From NCBI RefSeq assembly GCF_008905045.1, contig NZ_VWMY01000035.1:17588-64397 (forward strand): 46,810 nt of DNA, given 5' to 3'. The position numbers and the translations under genes are program-made. The stretch is from Streptomyces albicerus (GTDB lineage: Bacteria; Actinomycetota; Actinomycetes; Streptomycetales; Streptomycetaceae). A model generated the notes under the pieces. It had not been told where the DNA came from. It ran no database searches and saw only the letters and a program-made list of their open reading frames with translations. Shown here piece after piece: positions 15,508 through 23,431 of the stretch (position 1 is the first letter of the stretch; every line of letters begins with the position of its first letter).

Positions 15508-17139
15508 GTGCAGGACGAACTCATCGCACGGGCCAAGGCGTGGCTGGCCGAGGACCCCGACGCGGAAACCCGTGAGGAACTCGCCAAGCTCATCGACGCC
15601 GAGGACACAGCGGAGCTCACCGCACGCTTCAGCGGCACCCTCCAGTTCGGCACAGCGGGCCTGCGGGGCGAGCTGGGCGCGGGCCCGATGCGGATGAACC
15701 GCTCGGTGGTCATCCGCGCGGCCGCCGGCCTCGCCGCGTACCTGAAGTCGAAGGGCCGGACCGACGGCCTCGTGGTCATCGGATACGACGCCCGCCACAA
15801 GTCCGCCGACTTCGCCCGGGACACGGCAGCGGTCATGACGGGCGCGGGCCTGCGCGCGGCCCTCCTCCCCCGCCCCCTCCCCACCCCCGTACTCGCCTAC
15901 GCCATAAGGCACTTGGGCGCTGCGGCAGGCGTGGAGGTGACGGCCAGCCACAACCCCCCGCGCGACAACGGCTACAAGGTCTACCTGGGCGACGGCTCCC
16001 AGATCGTCCCGCCGGCGGACGCGGAGATCGCGGCGGAGATCGACGCGATCGCGAGCCTGGCCGACGTACCCCGTCCGGACGCCGGCTGGGAAACACTCGA
16101 CGACGGCGTCCTGAACGCCTACCTGGCGCGCACGGACGCGGTACTGGCCCCCCGCTCCCCCCGTACCGCCCGCACCGTCTACACGGCGATGCACGGCGTG
16201 GGCAAGGAAACCCTTCTCGCGGCCTTCGCCCGAGCCGGCTTCCCCGCACCCGTCCTCGTCGCCGAGCAGGCGGACCCGGACCCGGACTTCCCGACGGTCG
16301 CGTTCCCGAACCCGGAGGAGCCGGGCGCGATGGACCTGGCCTTCGCGAAGGCTCTCGAGACGGACCCGGACCTGATCATCGCGAACGACCCGGACGCGGA
16401 CCGCTGCGCGGCGGCGGTCAAGGACGCCGACGGCTGGCGCATGCTGCGCGGCGACGAGGTGGGAGCCCTCCTCGCGGCGCACCTGGTGCGCCGGGGCGCG
16501 CGGGGCACGTTCGCGGAGTCGATCGTCTCGTCCTCCCTGCTCGGCAGGATCGCCGAGAAGGCGGGCCTCCCGTACGAGGAGACCCTGACGGGCTTCAAGT
16601 GGATCGCCCGGGTGGAGGGTCTGCGGTACGGCTACGAGGAGGCGCTGGGCTACTGCGTGGATCCCGAGGGCGTACGGGACAAGGACGGCATCACGGCGGC
16701 TCTCCTGATCACGGAGCTGGCCTCCGAGCTCAAGTCCCAGAACCGCACCCTCCTCGACCTCCTCGACGACCTCGCGGTCGAGCACGGCCTGCACGCCACG
16801 GACCAGCTCTCGGCCCGGGTGGACGACCTCTCGCTCATCTCCGACGCGATGCGCCGCCTGCGCGAACGGCCGCCCGCCCGGCTCGCCGGCCTGCCCGTCA
16901 CGAAGGCCGAGGACCTGACGAAGGGCACGGACAGGCTCCCGCCCACGGACGGCCTGCGCTACACGCTGGACGGCGCCCGCGTCATCGTCCGCCCCAGCGG
17001 TACGGAGCCGAAGCTGAAGTGCTACCTGGAGGTCGTGGTGCCGGTCGGTACCCACGACGACCTCCCGGCGGCCCGCGCGAAGGCGACGGACCTGTTGTCG
17101 ACGATCAAGCGGGACCTGTCGGCGGCAGCGGGGATCTAA
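15508..17139 (+). CDS. Phospho-sugar mutase (alpha-D-phosphohexomutase superfamily)
   Basis: A 543-residue mutase. The four domains show FGTAGLRGELGAGPMRMN, the phosphoserine loop TASHNPPRDNGYKVY, the metal loop NDPDADR, the sugar loop around GFKWIARVEGLRYGYEEALGY, and the phosphate-binding RPSGTEPKLK. The length and the EEALGY loop fit the phosphoglucomutase/phosphopentomutase branch (PGM2-like) better than bacterial phosphomannomutases of about 450 residues. Because it follows purine nucleoside phosphorylase, a role in turning (deoxy)ribose-1-phosphate into the 5-phosphate is attractive, but that is inference. GTG at 15508 has GAGAGG about 11 bases upstream. Confidence 0.9.
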   Translation: MQDELIARAKAWLAEDPDAETREELAKLIDAEDTAELTARFSGTLQFGTAGLRGELGAGPMRMNRSVVIRAAAGLAAYLKSKGRTDGLVVIGYDARHKSADFARDTAAVMTGAGLRAALLPRPLPTPVLAYAIRHLGAAAGVEVTASHNPPRDNGYKVYLGDGSQIVPPADAEIAAEIDAIASLADVPRPDAGWETLDDGVLNAYLARTDAVLAPRSPRTARTVYTAMHGVGKETLLAAFARAGFPAPVLVAEQADPDPDFPTVAFPNPEEPGAMDLAFAKALETDPDLIIANDPDADRCAAAVKDADGWRMLRGDEVGALLAAHLVRRGARGTFAESIVSSSLLGRIAEKAGLPYEETLTGFKWIARVEGLRYGYEEALGYCVDPEGVRDKDGITAALLITELASELKSQNRTLLDLLDDLAVEHGLHATDQLSARVDDLSLISDAMRRLRERPPARLAGLPVTKAEDLTKGTDRLPPTDGLRYTLDGARVIVRPSGTEPKLKCYLEVVVPVGTHDDLPAARAKATDLLSTIKRDLSAAAGI

Positions 17140-17180
17140 GCAGGTCGGGTGAGGTCAGCTGCGGTTCGGCAGCGTCCCAA

Positions 17181-17223
17181 AGGGGCGCGGGGAACTGCGC
17201 GACCGGCCCCGACGGGCCCGCAG
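17181..17223 (+). repeat. Interspersed 43-bp repeat, copy C
   Basis: Core GGGGCGCGGGGAACTGCGCG, then ACCGGCCCCGACGGGCCCGCAG. It starts 41 bases after the mutase stop, again in a 3' flanking position. The rest of the 327-base gap to the next gene holds the iterated element at 17276 and nothing gene-like. Confidence 0.8.
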
Positions 17224-17275
17224 AAGACCGACGGCACATCGCGGCACTTCCAGCGGAGCGTTTAGCCCCAGCGGG

Positions 17276-17326
17276 TATCCGATGACGGCAGCAGCTATCC
17301 GATGACACCACTGGGTCTCCGATGAC
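17276..17326. repeat. Three 11-bp direct repeats at exact 20-bp spacing
   Basis: TATCCGATGAC at 17276 and 17296 and TCTCCGATGAC at 17316, exactly 20 bases apart, with a partial fourth TATCCG at 17328. They lie about 140-190 bases before the mannosyltransferase start. Regular two-turn spacing suggests cooperative protein binding; no known box is matched. Confidence 0.75.
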
Positions 17327-17466
17327 ATATCCGGGCTCGGATACCGGCCCGGAGGCACCCCATCGGGTGATTTCCGCGCGGCAGTTGACGCAGCGCTCCG
17401 GTGCGCCACCGGTCGGCCGAGGAACGGTTGACCGGTAGCGCACCGCCGAGCCCTGGAGCCGCCGCC

Positions 17467-18711
17467 GTGTCCCCGACCGCATTCCGGCCGACACCCCGAG
17501 CGACCGAAGCCCCGGAACCCCGCGACACCTCCGACGGACACCCCCCGGCCTCCCCACACCCCGGCCGCCCCGCGGCTCCCCGCACCACCCCACCGCTCTC
17601 CGTACGCGCCCGCCGCGCCCTGCGCCGCGCCGCCCCCGCCCTGCTCGCCTACGTCGCCGTACGCCTCACCGGCCTGCTCGTCCTCACCGTCTGGGCCCAC
17701 CGCCGCCACCATGGCGTCTGGCCGACCCTGGCAACCCAGTGGGACGCGGACTGGTACCTGGGCATCGCGGACCACGGGTACACCCGCGAACTGGGCACCG
17801 CGTACGACGCGAACAACCTCGCCTTCTTCCCGCTCTACCCGGTCCTGGTGAAGGCGGTCGCCGCGTTCACCCCCGGCACACGCGCCACAACGGGCCTGGT
17901 CCTCGCGGTCATCAGCTCGCTCTTCGCCGCCTGGGGCATCTACGCGATCGGCAACCGCCTGTACGGCCACCGCGCCGGCGTCATCCTGACCGTCCTCTGG
18001 GCCGCCCTCCCGGTGGGCCTGGTCCAGTGGATGGGCTACACGGAGTCCTTGTTCACGGCGCTGGCAGCCTGGTCCCTCTACGCGGTACTGACGGGCCGCT
18101 GGCTCTGGGCGGGTTCCCTGGCCACGCTCGCGGGCCTGACCCGCCCGACGGGCATCGCCGTGGCGGCCGCGGTCACGGTGACAGCGCTACTGGCCCTCCG
18201 TCGCCGCGTCTGCGCCCGCCTCCTCGCGGCCGCCCTCCTCGCCCCGCTGGGCTGGTTCGCGTACGTCGGCTGGGTGGGCCTGCGTCTGAACCGCTGGGAC
18301 GGCTACTTCGCCGTACAGGAGATGTGGCACAACGACTGGGACGGCGGCGCCCAGACGCTCCGCTTCCTCCGCGAGTACCTCGCGCGGGACTCGACACCTG
18401 AACTGTTCCTGGTGATGGTCACCCTGACCCTCCTGGCCTCGGTCGCCCTCTTCGCCGTAACCATCTGGGACCGCCACCCCCTCCCCCTCCTGATCTTCAC
18501 CGCAGCCCTCCTGACCATCGTCCTGGGCAGCGGCGGCGTCTACTTCCCCCGAGCGCGCTTCCTCCTCCCGGCCTTCCCGCTCCTCCTCCCCCTGGCCGCG
18601 CACTTGTCCCGAGCCTCGGGCCGCCTCCTCATCCTCACCGTGACGACGGCGGCCCTGAGCTCGGCGTACTGCGGGGCGTACATGGTGCTGGTGTGGCCTA
18701 GCGCGCCCTGA
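17467..18711 (+). CDS. Integral membrane mannosyltransferase, PIG-V family
   Basis: A 414-residue GT-C-type glycosyltransferase with a Pro-rich cytoplasmic leader of about 50 residues, then about ten hydrophobic helices. The first outer loop carries TQWDADWYLGIADHGY with the expected acidic Asp pair, followed by NNLAFFPLYPVLVKAV, and helix 5-6 contains GYTESLFTALAAWSLYA and GLTRPTGIAVAA, all typical of PIG-V (GPI mannosyltransferase 2) relatives in actinobacteria. It probably uses polyprenyl-phosphate-mannose to modify a lipid or secreted protein; the acceptor is unknown. GTG at 17467 is preceded by CTGGAG; an upstream GTG at 17401 is possible. It ends convergent to the secreted protease gene. 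Confidence 0.85.
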   Translation: MSPTAFRPTPRATEAPEPRDTSDGHPPASPHPGRPAAPRTTPPLSVRARRALRRAAPALLAYVAVRLTGLLVLTVWAHRRHHGVWPTLATQWDADWYLGIADHGYTRELGTAYDANNLAFFPLYPVLVKAVAAFTPGTRATTGLVLAVISSLFAAWGIYAIGNRLYGHRAGVILTVLWAALPVGLVQWMGYTESLFTALAAWSLYAVLTGRWLWAGSLATLAGLTRPTGIAVAAAVTVTALLALRRRVCARLLAAALLAPLGWFAYVGWVGLRLNRWDGYFAVQEMWHNDWDGGAQTLRFLREYLARDSTPELFLVMVTLTLLASVALFAVTIWDRHPLPLLIFTAALLTIVLGSGGVYFPRARFLLPAFPLLLPLAAHLSRASGRLLILTVTTAALSSAYCGAYMVLVWPSAP

Positions 18712-18751
18712 TCGGCTGCCCCGGGCCGCGACCCGGGCGCGCAAGGCCGAC
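18712..18751. terminator. Possible bidirectional hairpin between convergent genes
   Basis: TCGGC ... CCCGGG-CCGCGA-CCCGGG ... GCCGA can pair in the 47-base gap between the mannosyltransferase and protease stops. No T-tract on either strand. Confidence 0.45.
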
Positions 18752-18758
18752 GCCGCCG

Positions 18759-19610
18759 TCAGATCCCGTACCGCCCCTTCAGATGCCGCCAGAAGTCCCG
18801 CAGCATCCACTTGTCGAACTCCGTGATCTGCGCGGCGCTGCCCGCTTTCATGAGGAAGCAGCACTGGCCGGTCGGGGTCCAGTCGTAGAAGTCGTCGAGG
18901 CCGAAGGTGTGGCCGACCTCGTGCAGGTAGATATGGATGTTCTCCTGGGTCAGGGCGCCCGTGAAGTACTCCTGGCCCACGCGCTGGCCCCAGTCGCCGC
19001 CGGCGCCGCCCTGGAAGCCCTTGGTCAGCCAGAGGGACTGGTCGTAGTGGCGGGCCGCGCCGCCCGGGCAGCGGGAGTAGTCGCCGTCCTGGTGGAAGAA
19101 GCGGCCGCAGTCCGGGGCGCACTGCGGGGCGCCGCCGCCGTCGAGGTTGCCGGCGTAGATGTCGACGGAGTTGTCCGTCCACTGGAGGGTCGAGCGGTTC
19201 TTCACCGCCCAGCCGACGATGTTGACCGGCACGTTCGTGTACGGCCAGGCGTTGTGGCCCGTGCCGTTGTCCACCATCGCCGACATCCACTTGCCGAACT
19301 GCTTCTTCAGCGCGGTGTGGATCCGGTCGCGCAGGTCCGCGCTGACCGGAGTGTCGGACTCCCAGCGGACGCAGTAGTTGACGCTTCCTCTGTTGGCCAT
19401 GACCTGGTCCCAGCCGTAGTTGCGGAAGCCGTAGAGGTCGGGGTACGTGGACGAGACGTGGTTCCACACCTCGTTCAGCGGCTGCACCAGGTTCGCGGGC
19501 GGGTTCCACTCTTCGGCGGCCTGCGCCGGGGACGCCGTCGTACCCGGCGCGAGGACCAGCGCGAACAGGGCGGCGAGGACTGTGGCCAGACGTGCGAGAT
19601 GTCTGTGCAC
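18759..19610 (-). CDS. Secreted HExxHxxGxxD metalloprotease-like protein
   Basis: A 283-residue secreted protein. A signal peptide is clear (basic start, hydrophobic LATVLAALFALVLAPG, cleavage after SPAQA). In the C-terminal third His230-Glu-Val-Gly-His234-Thr-Phe-Gly-Leu-Asp gives the metzincin-type zinc motif HExxHxxGxxD, followed by FLMKAG, a candidate Met-turn. Several Cys pairs (NYCVRW, PQCAPDCGRF, SRCPGG, GQCCF) suggest disulphides. Relatives in databases are often labelled cellulose-binding, which the zinc motif does not support. The GTG at 19610 has GGGAG six to seven bases upstream. Substrate unknown. Confidence 0.8.
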   Translation of the reverse strand: MHRHLARLATVLAALFALVLAPGTTASPAQAAEEWNPPANLVQPLNEVWNHVSSTYPDLYGFRNYGWDQVMANRGSVNYCVRWESDTPVSADLRDRIHTALKKQFGKWMSAMVDNGTGHNAWPYTNVPVNIVGWAVKNRSTLQWTDNSVDIYAGNLDGGGAPQCAPDCGRFFHQDGDYSRCPGGAARHYDQSLWLTKGFQGGAGGDWGQRVGQEYFTGALTQENIHIYLHEVGHTFGLDDFYDWTPTGQCCFLMKAGSAAQITEFDKWMLRDFWRHLKGRYGI

Positions 19611-19715
19611 GGTGAACTCCCTTTGTGGGGGACGGGATTTCACCCTCAGGTCGCCGCCGACCCCCGCGCGGGTTGCCTGCCGTGCGCGAGCAACTCCCGC
19701 TGCGTCAGGGCTACT

Positions 19716-21377
19716 TCACCCCCACACCACCAGCACCGCGGCCCATACCAGCGCCAGCACCAGGGCCAACGGCCACAGCGGGCGCCCGCGTTCGGGCGCG
19801 GTGCTCTCTCCGGTGGGCCGCAGGGCGGGATCCGTACGCATGGCCGTGAGTTCGGCGGCCAGGGCGTCGTACGGATGGATCAGGCCCTGGCGGCGCTCGA
19901 ACCACGCCCACCGCGGCGCCGCGACCGACCAGTCGTCGCCCCGCCAGCGCAGCTTCAGCTCGAATGACCGGCGGCGTACGGAGCGGATGTCGTCCCAGGG
20001 GACGTGCCGCGGGCCGCGCAGCCCGGTGACCCAGAGGCCCGAGCGGTCGGCAGTGATGCGCCAGGCGAGCTTCACCGGGACGCGGACGGCTCCGTAGAGG
20101 CCGAGTACGCCGACGACGGCCAGCTTCCACAGGGGCATGTCGGACTCGGTGAACGAGGCCCAGAAGAGCCAGACGCCCCACTGCACCAGCAGCACCGCCG
20201 CCACCCAGTCCAGCCAGCCCGCACGCCAGCGGCGCACCGGGACGGGCGGCCGGTCGACGACCAACTCCCTTGCCTGCTCCTCCAGTTGGCGGCTCTGCTC
20301 CTCCCTGGCCTTCTCCTTGGCGATACGCCGCATCCCGGCGCTCGGCGACAACGGGCGGACCGGTCCCGCCGACCATTCCGTCAGGGGCGGCTGTTCCGGG
20401 TCCTCGTCGGCGCTGACGACCACGATCTCGGCGCCGTCGAAGGGGGCGCCGTAGAGGACGGCTTCGCGGACCGGCCCGGGGGTGTCGTCGTCCACCGCGT
20501 CGAGGAGCCGCTCCAGTTCCTCGTCCGTCTCCGCGTCGTCGTCGTCATCGTCGTCGTCCTCGTCGCCTTCTTCGGAGGCACCGTCGTACGAGGTCAGGTC
20601 GACGGTGAACAGCGGCCGCATCGCCGCGAGGTCGTCCGCCGCGTACACCTCCGTGGAGCCCTGCGCGTCGTCACGTACGAGGACGCGCAGTACGGGCGCG
20701 GCGGCCCGGCGCAGCGCGACGGACCGGTGGCGGCCCAGCCACGCGGAGGCAAGGGCGGTCACGGCGAGCCCGGCCAGGTAGAAGGCCATGACCCAGGCGC
20801 CCCGGCGGTCGTCGACCGTGCCCCACAGTTCCGAGGTGGCGCCGGTGAGCACGGCCAGCCCGAGCACCACGAGGCCGAGCGGGAGCAGGAAACTGCCGCG
20901 CCGCACCCGTGCGTCCGCGTCCGGGACCCGCGCCGTGCCGTCCGCGGCGGCCTCCAGCGCCTGGTCGAGCTGGGCGCTCCGGGCCCGCAGGCGTACCGCG
21001 ACGGCGGCCCAGGAGACCACCACGACGAACGCCCCGACGGCGGTCACACCCCACGGCTGCGACGGCGCCTCCACCGCGAGCGCGAGGAGCAGCCCCGGCG
21101 CCCCGACCCAGACCAGCTCGGGCCGCGCGAGCGCCCAGAGGGCGTACACCGCGAACCCCGCCGCGACGAACGGCCACAGTCCGCCGAGCATCGCGGCCCA
21201 GGCGCCCGCGCACAGTGCGAGCGTGGTCACGGCGGCCGCGATCGACCTGCGCACCCTCAGGAACGTCCAGCGCGGCGGCAGCGCGGCCGACCAGCCGGCC
21301 GCACCCCCGGCGGTCCAGTCCCGGCAGCCGTCGGGTATCGCGGCCGCGGGCAACCGCAGCGGCTCGTCGTACGACAC
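19716..21377 (-). CDS. Large membrane protein with acidic loop and C-terminal PH-like domain
   Basis: I do not recognise this 553-residue protein as a named family. Pairs of hydrophobic helices lie at about residues 45-120 and 160-215. A long cytoplasmic region follows with an Asp/Glu run (EEGDEDDDDDDDDAETDEE) and a charged coiled-coil-like stretch (RRIAKEKAREEQSRQLEEQA). Two more helices come near residues 395-440, then a bacterial PH-like beta segment (ITADRSGLWVTGLRGPRHVP, WDDIRSV) and a last helix at the C-terminus. The GTG at 21377 follows AGGAG at five bases. A 19-bp perfect palindrome lies just upstream. The next gene upstream also encodes a PH-like membrane protein, so the two may act together. 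Confidence 0.7.
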   Translation of the reverse strand: MSYDEPLRLPAAAIPDGCRDWTAGGAAGWSAALPPRWTFLRVRRSIAAAVTTLALCAGAWAAMLGGLWPFVAAGFAVYALWALARPELVWVGAPGLLLALAVEAPSQPWGVTAVGAFVVVVSWAAVAVRLRARSAQLDQALEAAADGTARVPDADARVRRGSFLLPLGLVVLGLAVLTGATSELWGTVDDRRGAWVMAFYLAGLAVTALASAWLGRHRSVALRRAAAPVLRVLVRDDAQGSTEVYAADDLAAMRPLFTVDLTSYDGASEEGDEDDDDDDDDAETDEELERLLDAVDDDTPGPVREAVLYGAPFDGAEIVVVSADEDPEQPPLTEWSAGPVRPLSPSAGMRRIAKEKAREEQSRQLEEQARELVVDRPPVPVRRWRAGWLDWVAAVLLVQWGVWLFWASFTESDMPLWKLAVVGVLGLYGAVRVPVKLAWRITADRSGLWVTGLRGPRHVPWDDIRSVRRRSFELKLRWRGDDWSVAAPRWAWFERRQGLIHPYDALAAELTAMRTDPALRPTGESTAPERGRPLWPLALVLALVWAAVLVVWG

Positions 21378-21401
21378 ATGCACTCCTGGATCGCGTGGGA
21401 A

Positions 21402-21420
21402 CGCCGGTGTGACACCGGCG
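21402..21420. promoter_or_regulatory. 19-bp perfect palindrome, candidate operator
   Basis: CGCCGGTGT-G-ACACCGGCG has nine-base perfect arms around one base. It lies 25-43 bases upstream of the PH-like membrane protein start, where a core promoter would be. The odd-centred dyad looks like a GntR, TetR or MerR-type operator or a hairpin in the leader. Confidence 0.55.
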
Positions 21421-21583
21421 TCGGCACCGGTGGTGGGTGACAGTAGCGACCGGACGCCCCCGCCTCGGCCACCGGACACCTCTGCCTCCGACGAAGGTGC
21501 CACCCTCTCGTACGGCCGGACGTGCCCATCGCCTCAAGCGCGCGAAGACGTCAAGTCGTGGGAAACCGCGAGAAGGCGTGCCC

Positions 21584-22288
21584 TCACCCCACCGCCAGCA
21601 GCACCGCCAGCAGCACCGCCCCGGCCACCGCCGGCCCCACGATCTCGTACGCCCACCGCACCGACACCTCGCCCTGTGCCCGCGGGTCCTTGCCGCGGGC
21701 CTCCAGCAGCTCACCCAAATCGTGCATGATCTGGTCGGTCTGGGCGCGCACGGGCCCGTCCGTCACGGCCGAAGGACCGCGGGACCGGCCACCGGACGGA
21801 CCGCCGCGGCCCGCCGCCGTGTCTCCCCGGGCCCCTCGGGCCTCCCGAGCTTCCCGGGCCTCCCCGCGGGCCTCCCTCCGCGCCGCTCGCTTACGAGCCC
21901 GCAGCGAGACGGGCACGGCCCACACCTGGTACTTGGTGCCGGCCTTGTCGAGCACCTCGTTCGAGTAGCCGGACCTGAACGCCTCGACCGTCCCCCAGGG
22001 CAGCACGATCACCCGGAAGGGGTTACGGATACGCATGCGCTGCTCGTTCGCAAAGACGGCCGGGCGCAGCGTGAAGGCGACGACCAGCGGGACCAGGAGG
22101 ATCAGCACGGCCAGCGCCACCCACGGTGCACGGCCCTCGCCCGTGACCAGGGCGTCGATGCCGAGCCAGCCCGCGATGGCGAGCAGCAGCACACCGCCCG
22201 CGATACTGGAGGGTGACCGGTAGATCCGGTCCTTGAACTGGGGTTCCGGTGTGTCCGGTGCGGGTGGCTGGTGGTCCGGGGTCGTCAT
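21584..22288 (-). CDS. PH domain-containing membrane protein
   Basis: A 234-residue protein. Two helices (about residues 30-48 and 56-76) are followed by a bacterial PH-like segment (LRPAVFANEQRMRIRNPFRVIVLPWGTVEAF), the usual bPH2 pattern in which a strand-rich domain starts with a membrane hairpin. An Ala/Arg/Glu repeat (REARGEAREAREARGARG) then links to a final C-terminal helix. ATG at 22288 is chosen: CAGAAT lies seven bases upstream, so the message is likely leaderless. It diverges from deoC across a 175-base region that also holds the deoC operator and a 21-bp direct repeat. Function unknown. Confidence 0.78.
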   Translation of the reverse strand: MTTPDHQPPAPDTPEPQFKDRIYRSPSSIAGGVLLLAIAGWLGIDALVTGEGRAPWVALAVLILLVPLVVAFTLRPAVFANEQRMRIRNPFRVIVLPWGTVEAFRSGYSNEVLDKAGTKYQVWAVPVSLRARKRAARREARGEAREAREARGARGDTAAGRGGPSGGRSRGPSAVTDGPVRAQTDQIMHDLGELLEARGKDPRAQGEVSVRWAYEIVGPAVAGAVLLAVLLAVG

Positions 22289-22361
22289 GCTCCCGATTCT
22301 GCCCGACGCCCCCGACACCGCTCCCGGGCGGTGCCCCGGCTCGTCGGGTCAAGCACACTGA

Positions 22362-22403
22362 GAACACGGGACGAGTACCGGGGAACACGGGACGAGTCCG
22401 GGC
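22362..22403. repeat. 21-bp tandem duplication upstream of deoC
   Basis: GAACACGGGACGAGT occurs at 22362-22376 and again at 22383-22397, a period of 21 bases or two helical turns, followed in each by [AC]CCGGG-like sequence. It lies about 65-100 bases upstream of the deoC transcript start. Confidence 0.75.
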
Positions 22404-22438
22404 TGACTACCCCGATGAACCTCGGGGGTGTACAGCCG

Positions 22439-22450
22439 CTACGCGCGTAG
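22439..22450. promoter_or_regulatory. Nucleoside-regulon palindrome at the deoC promoter
   Basis: Perfect CTACGCGCGTAG ending one base before the -10 hexamer TATGCT (22452-22457), so it sits between -35 and -10. A bound protein would block RNA polymerase. Confidence 0.85.
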
Positions 22451-22463
22451 ATATGCTCGGCTG

Positions 22464-23426
22464 GTGACCATGCCCACCACAGCAAACGCTGCACACGCAC
22501 TCGGCGACGTAACCGCGTCCGACAGCACGCTGCGCCGCTTCCTCCACGGGCTGCCAGGCGTCGACACGGTCGGCCTGGAGGCGCGCGCCGCCTCGCTCGG
22601 CACCCGTTCCATCAAGACCACCGCGAAGGCGTACGCCATCGACCTCGCCATCTCGATGGTCGACCTGACGACGCTGGAAGGCGCGGACACCCCGGGCAAG
22701 GTCCGGGCGCTCGGCGCCAAGGCCGTCCGCCCGGACCCCACGGACCGTACGACCCCGACGACCGCCGCCGTCTGCGTCTACCCCGACATGGTGGCCGTCG
22801 CCAAGGAGGCCGTCGCCGGCTCCGGCGTCAAGGTCGCCTCGGTCGCGACCGCCTTCCCGGCGGGCCGCGCCGCCCTGGGCGTCAAGCTGGCCGACGTGCG
22901 GGACGCCGTCGCCGCGGGCGCCGACGAGATCGACATGGTCATCGACCGCGGGGCGTTCCTCGCGGGCAACTACATGAAGGTGTACGACGAGATCATCGCC
23001 GTGAAGGAGGCCTCGGGCGCCGCCCGCCTGAAGGTCATCTTCGAGACCGGCGAGCTGTCGACGTACGACAACATCCGGCGCGCGAGCTGGCTCGGCATGC
23101 TGGCGGGCGCGGACTTCATCAAGACCTCGACGGGCAAGGTCGCCGTCAACGCGACGCCCGCGAACACCCTCCTCATGCTGGAAGCCGTGCGCGACTTCCG
23201 CGCGCAGACCGGGGTACAGGTCGGTGTGAAGCCCGCCGGCGGCATCCGCACCACCAAGGACGCCATCAAGTTCCTGGTCCTGGTCAACGAGACCGCGGGC
23301 GAGGACTGGCTGGACAACCACTGGTTCCGCTTCGGCGCGTCCTCGCTCCTGAACGACTTGCTGATGCAGCGTCAGAAGCTGGCCACCGGCCGCTACTCCG
23401 GCCCCGACTACGTGACGGTGGACTGA
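22464..23426 (+). CDS. deoC: Deoxyribose-phosphate aldolase
   Basis: Cleaves 2-deoxyribose-5-phosphate to glyceraldehyde-3-phosphate and acetaldehyde. The 320-residue class I aldolase has the Schiff-base lysine in ADFIKTSTGK (Lys220 from the GTG start) and the second active-site Lys in VKPAGGIRT. EIDMVIDRGA and KVIFETGEL complete the barrel. It is longer than the E. coli enzyme (259 residues) at both ends, as in other actinobacterial forms. The GTG at 22464 lies six bases after TATGCT, consistent with a leaderless mRNA; an ATG follows two codons later. Two aldehyde dehydrogenase genes follow at five bases and by overlap, which fits removal of the acetaldehyde product. Confidence 0.95.
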   Translation: MTMPTTANAAHALGDVTASDSTLRRFLHGLPGVDTVGLEARAASLGTRSIKTTAKAYAIDLAISMVDLTTLEGADTPGKVRALGAKAVRPDPTDRTTPTTAAVCVYPDMVAVAKEAVAGSGVKVASVATAFPAGRAALGVKLADVRDAVAAGADEIDMVIDRGAFLAGNYMKVYDEIIAVKEASGAARLKVIFETGELSTYDNIRRASWLGMLAGADFIKTSTGKVAVNATPANTLLMLEAVRDFRAQTGVQVGVKPAGGIRTTKDAIKFLVLVNETAGEDWLDNHWFRFGASSLLNDLLMQRQKLATGRYSGPDYVTVD

Positions 23427-23431
23427 TCACC

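Noticed and set aside
18187..19509. 440-codon minus-strand frame covering parts of the mannosyltransferase and protease genes
   Set aside because: Different frame from the secreted protease, low complexity, crosses a convergent boundary.
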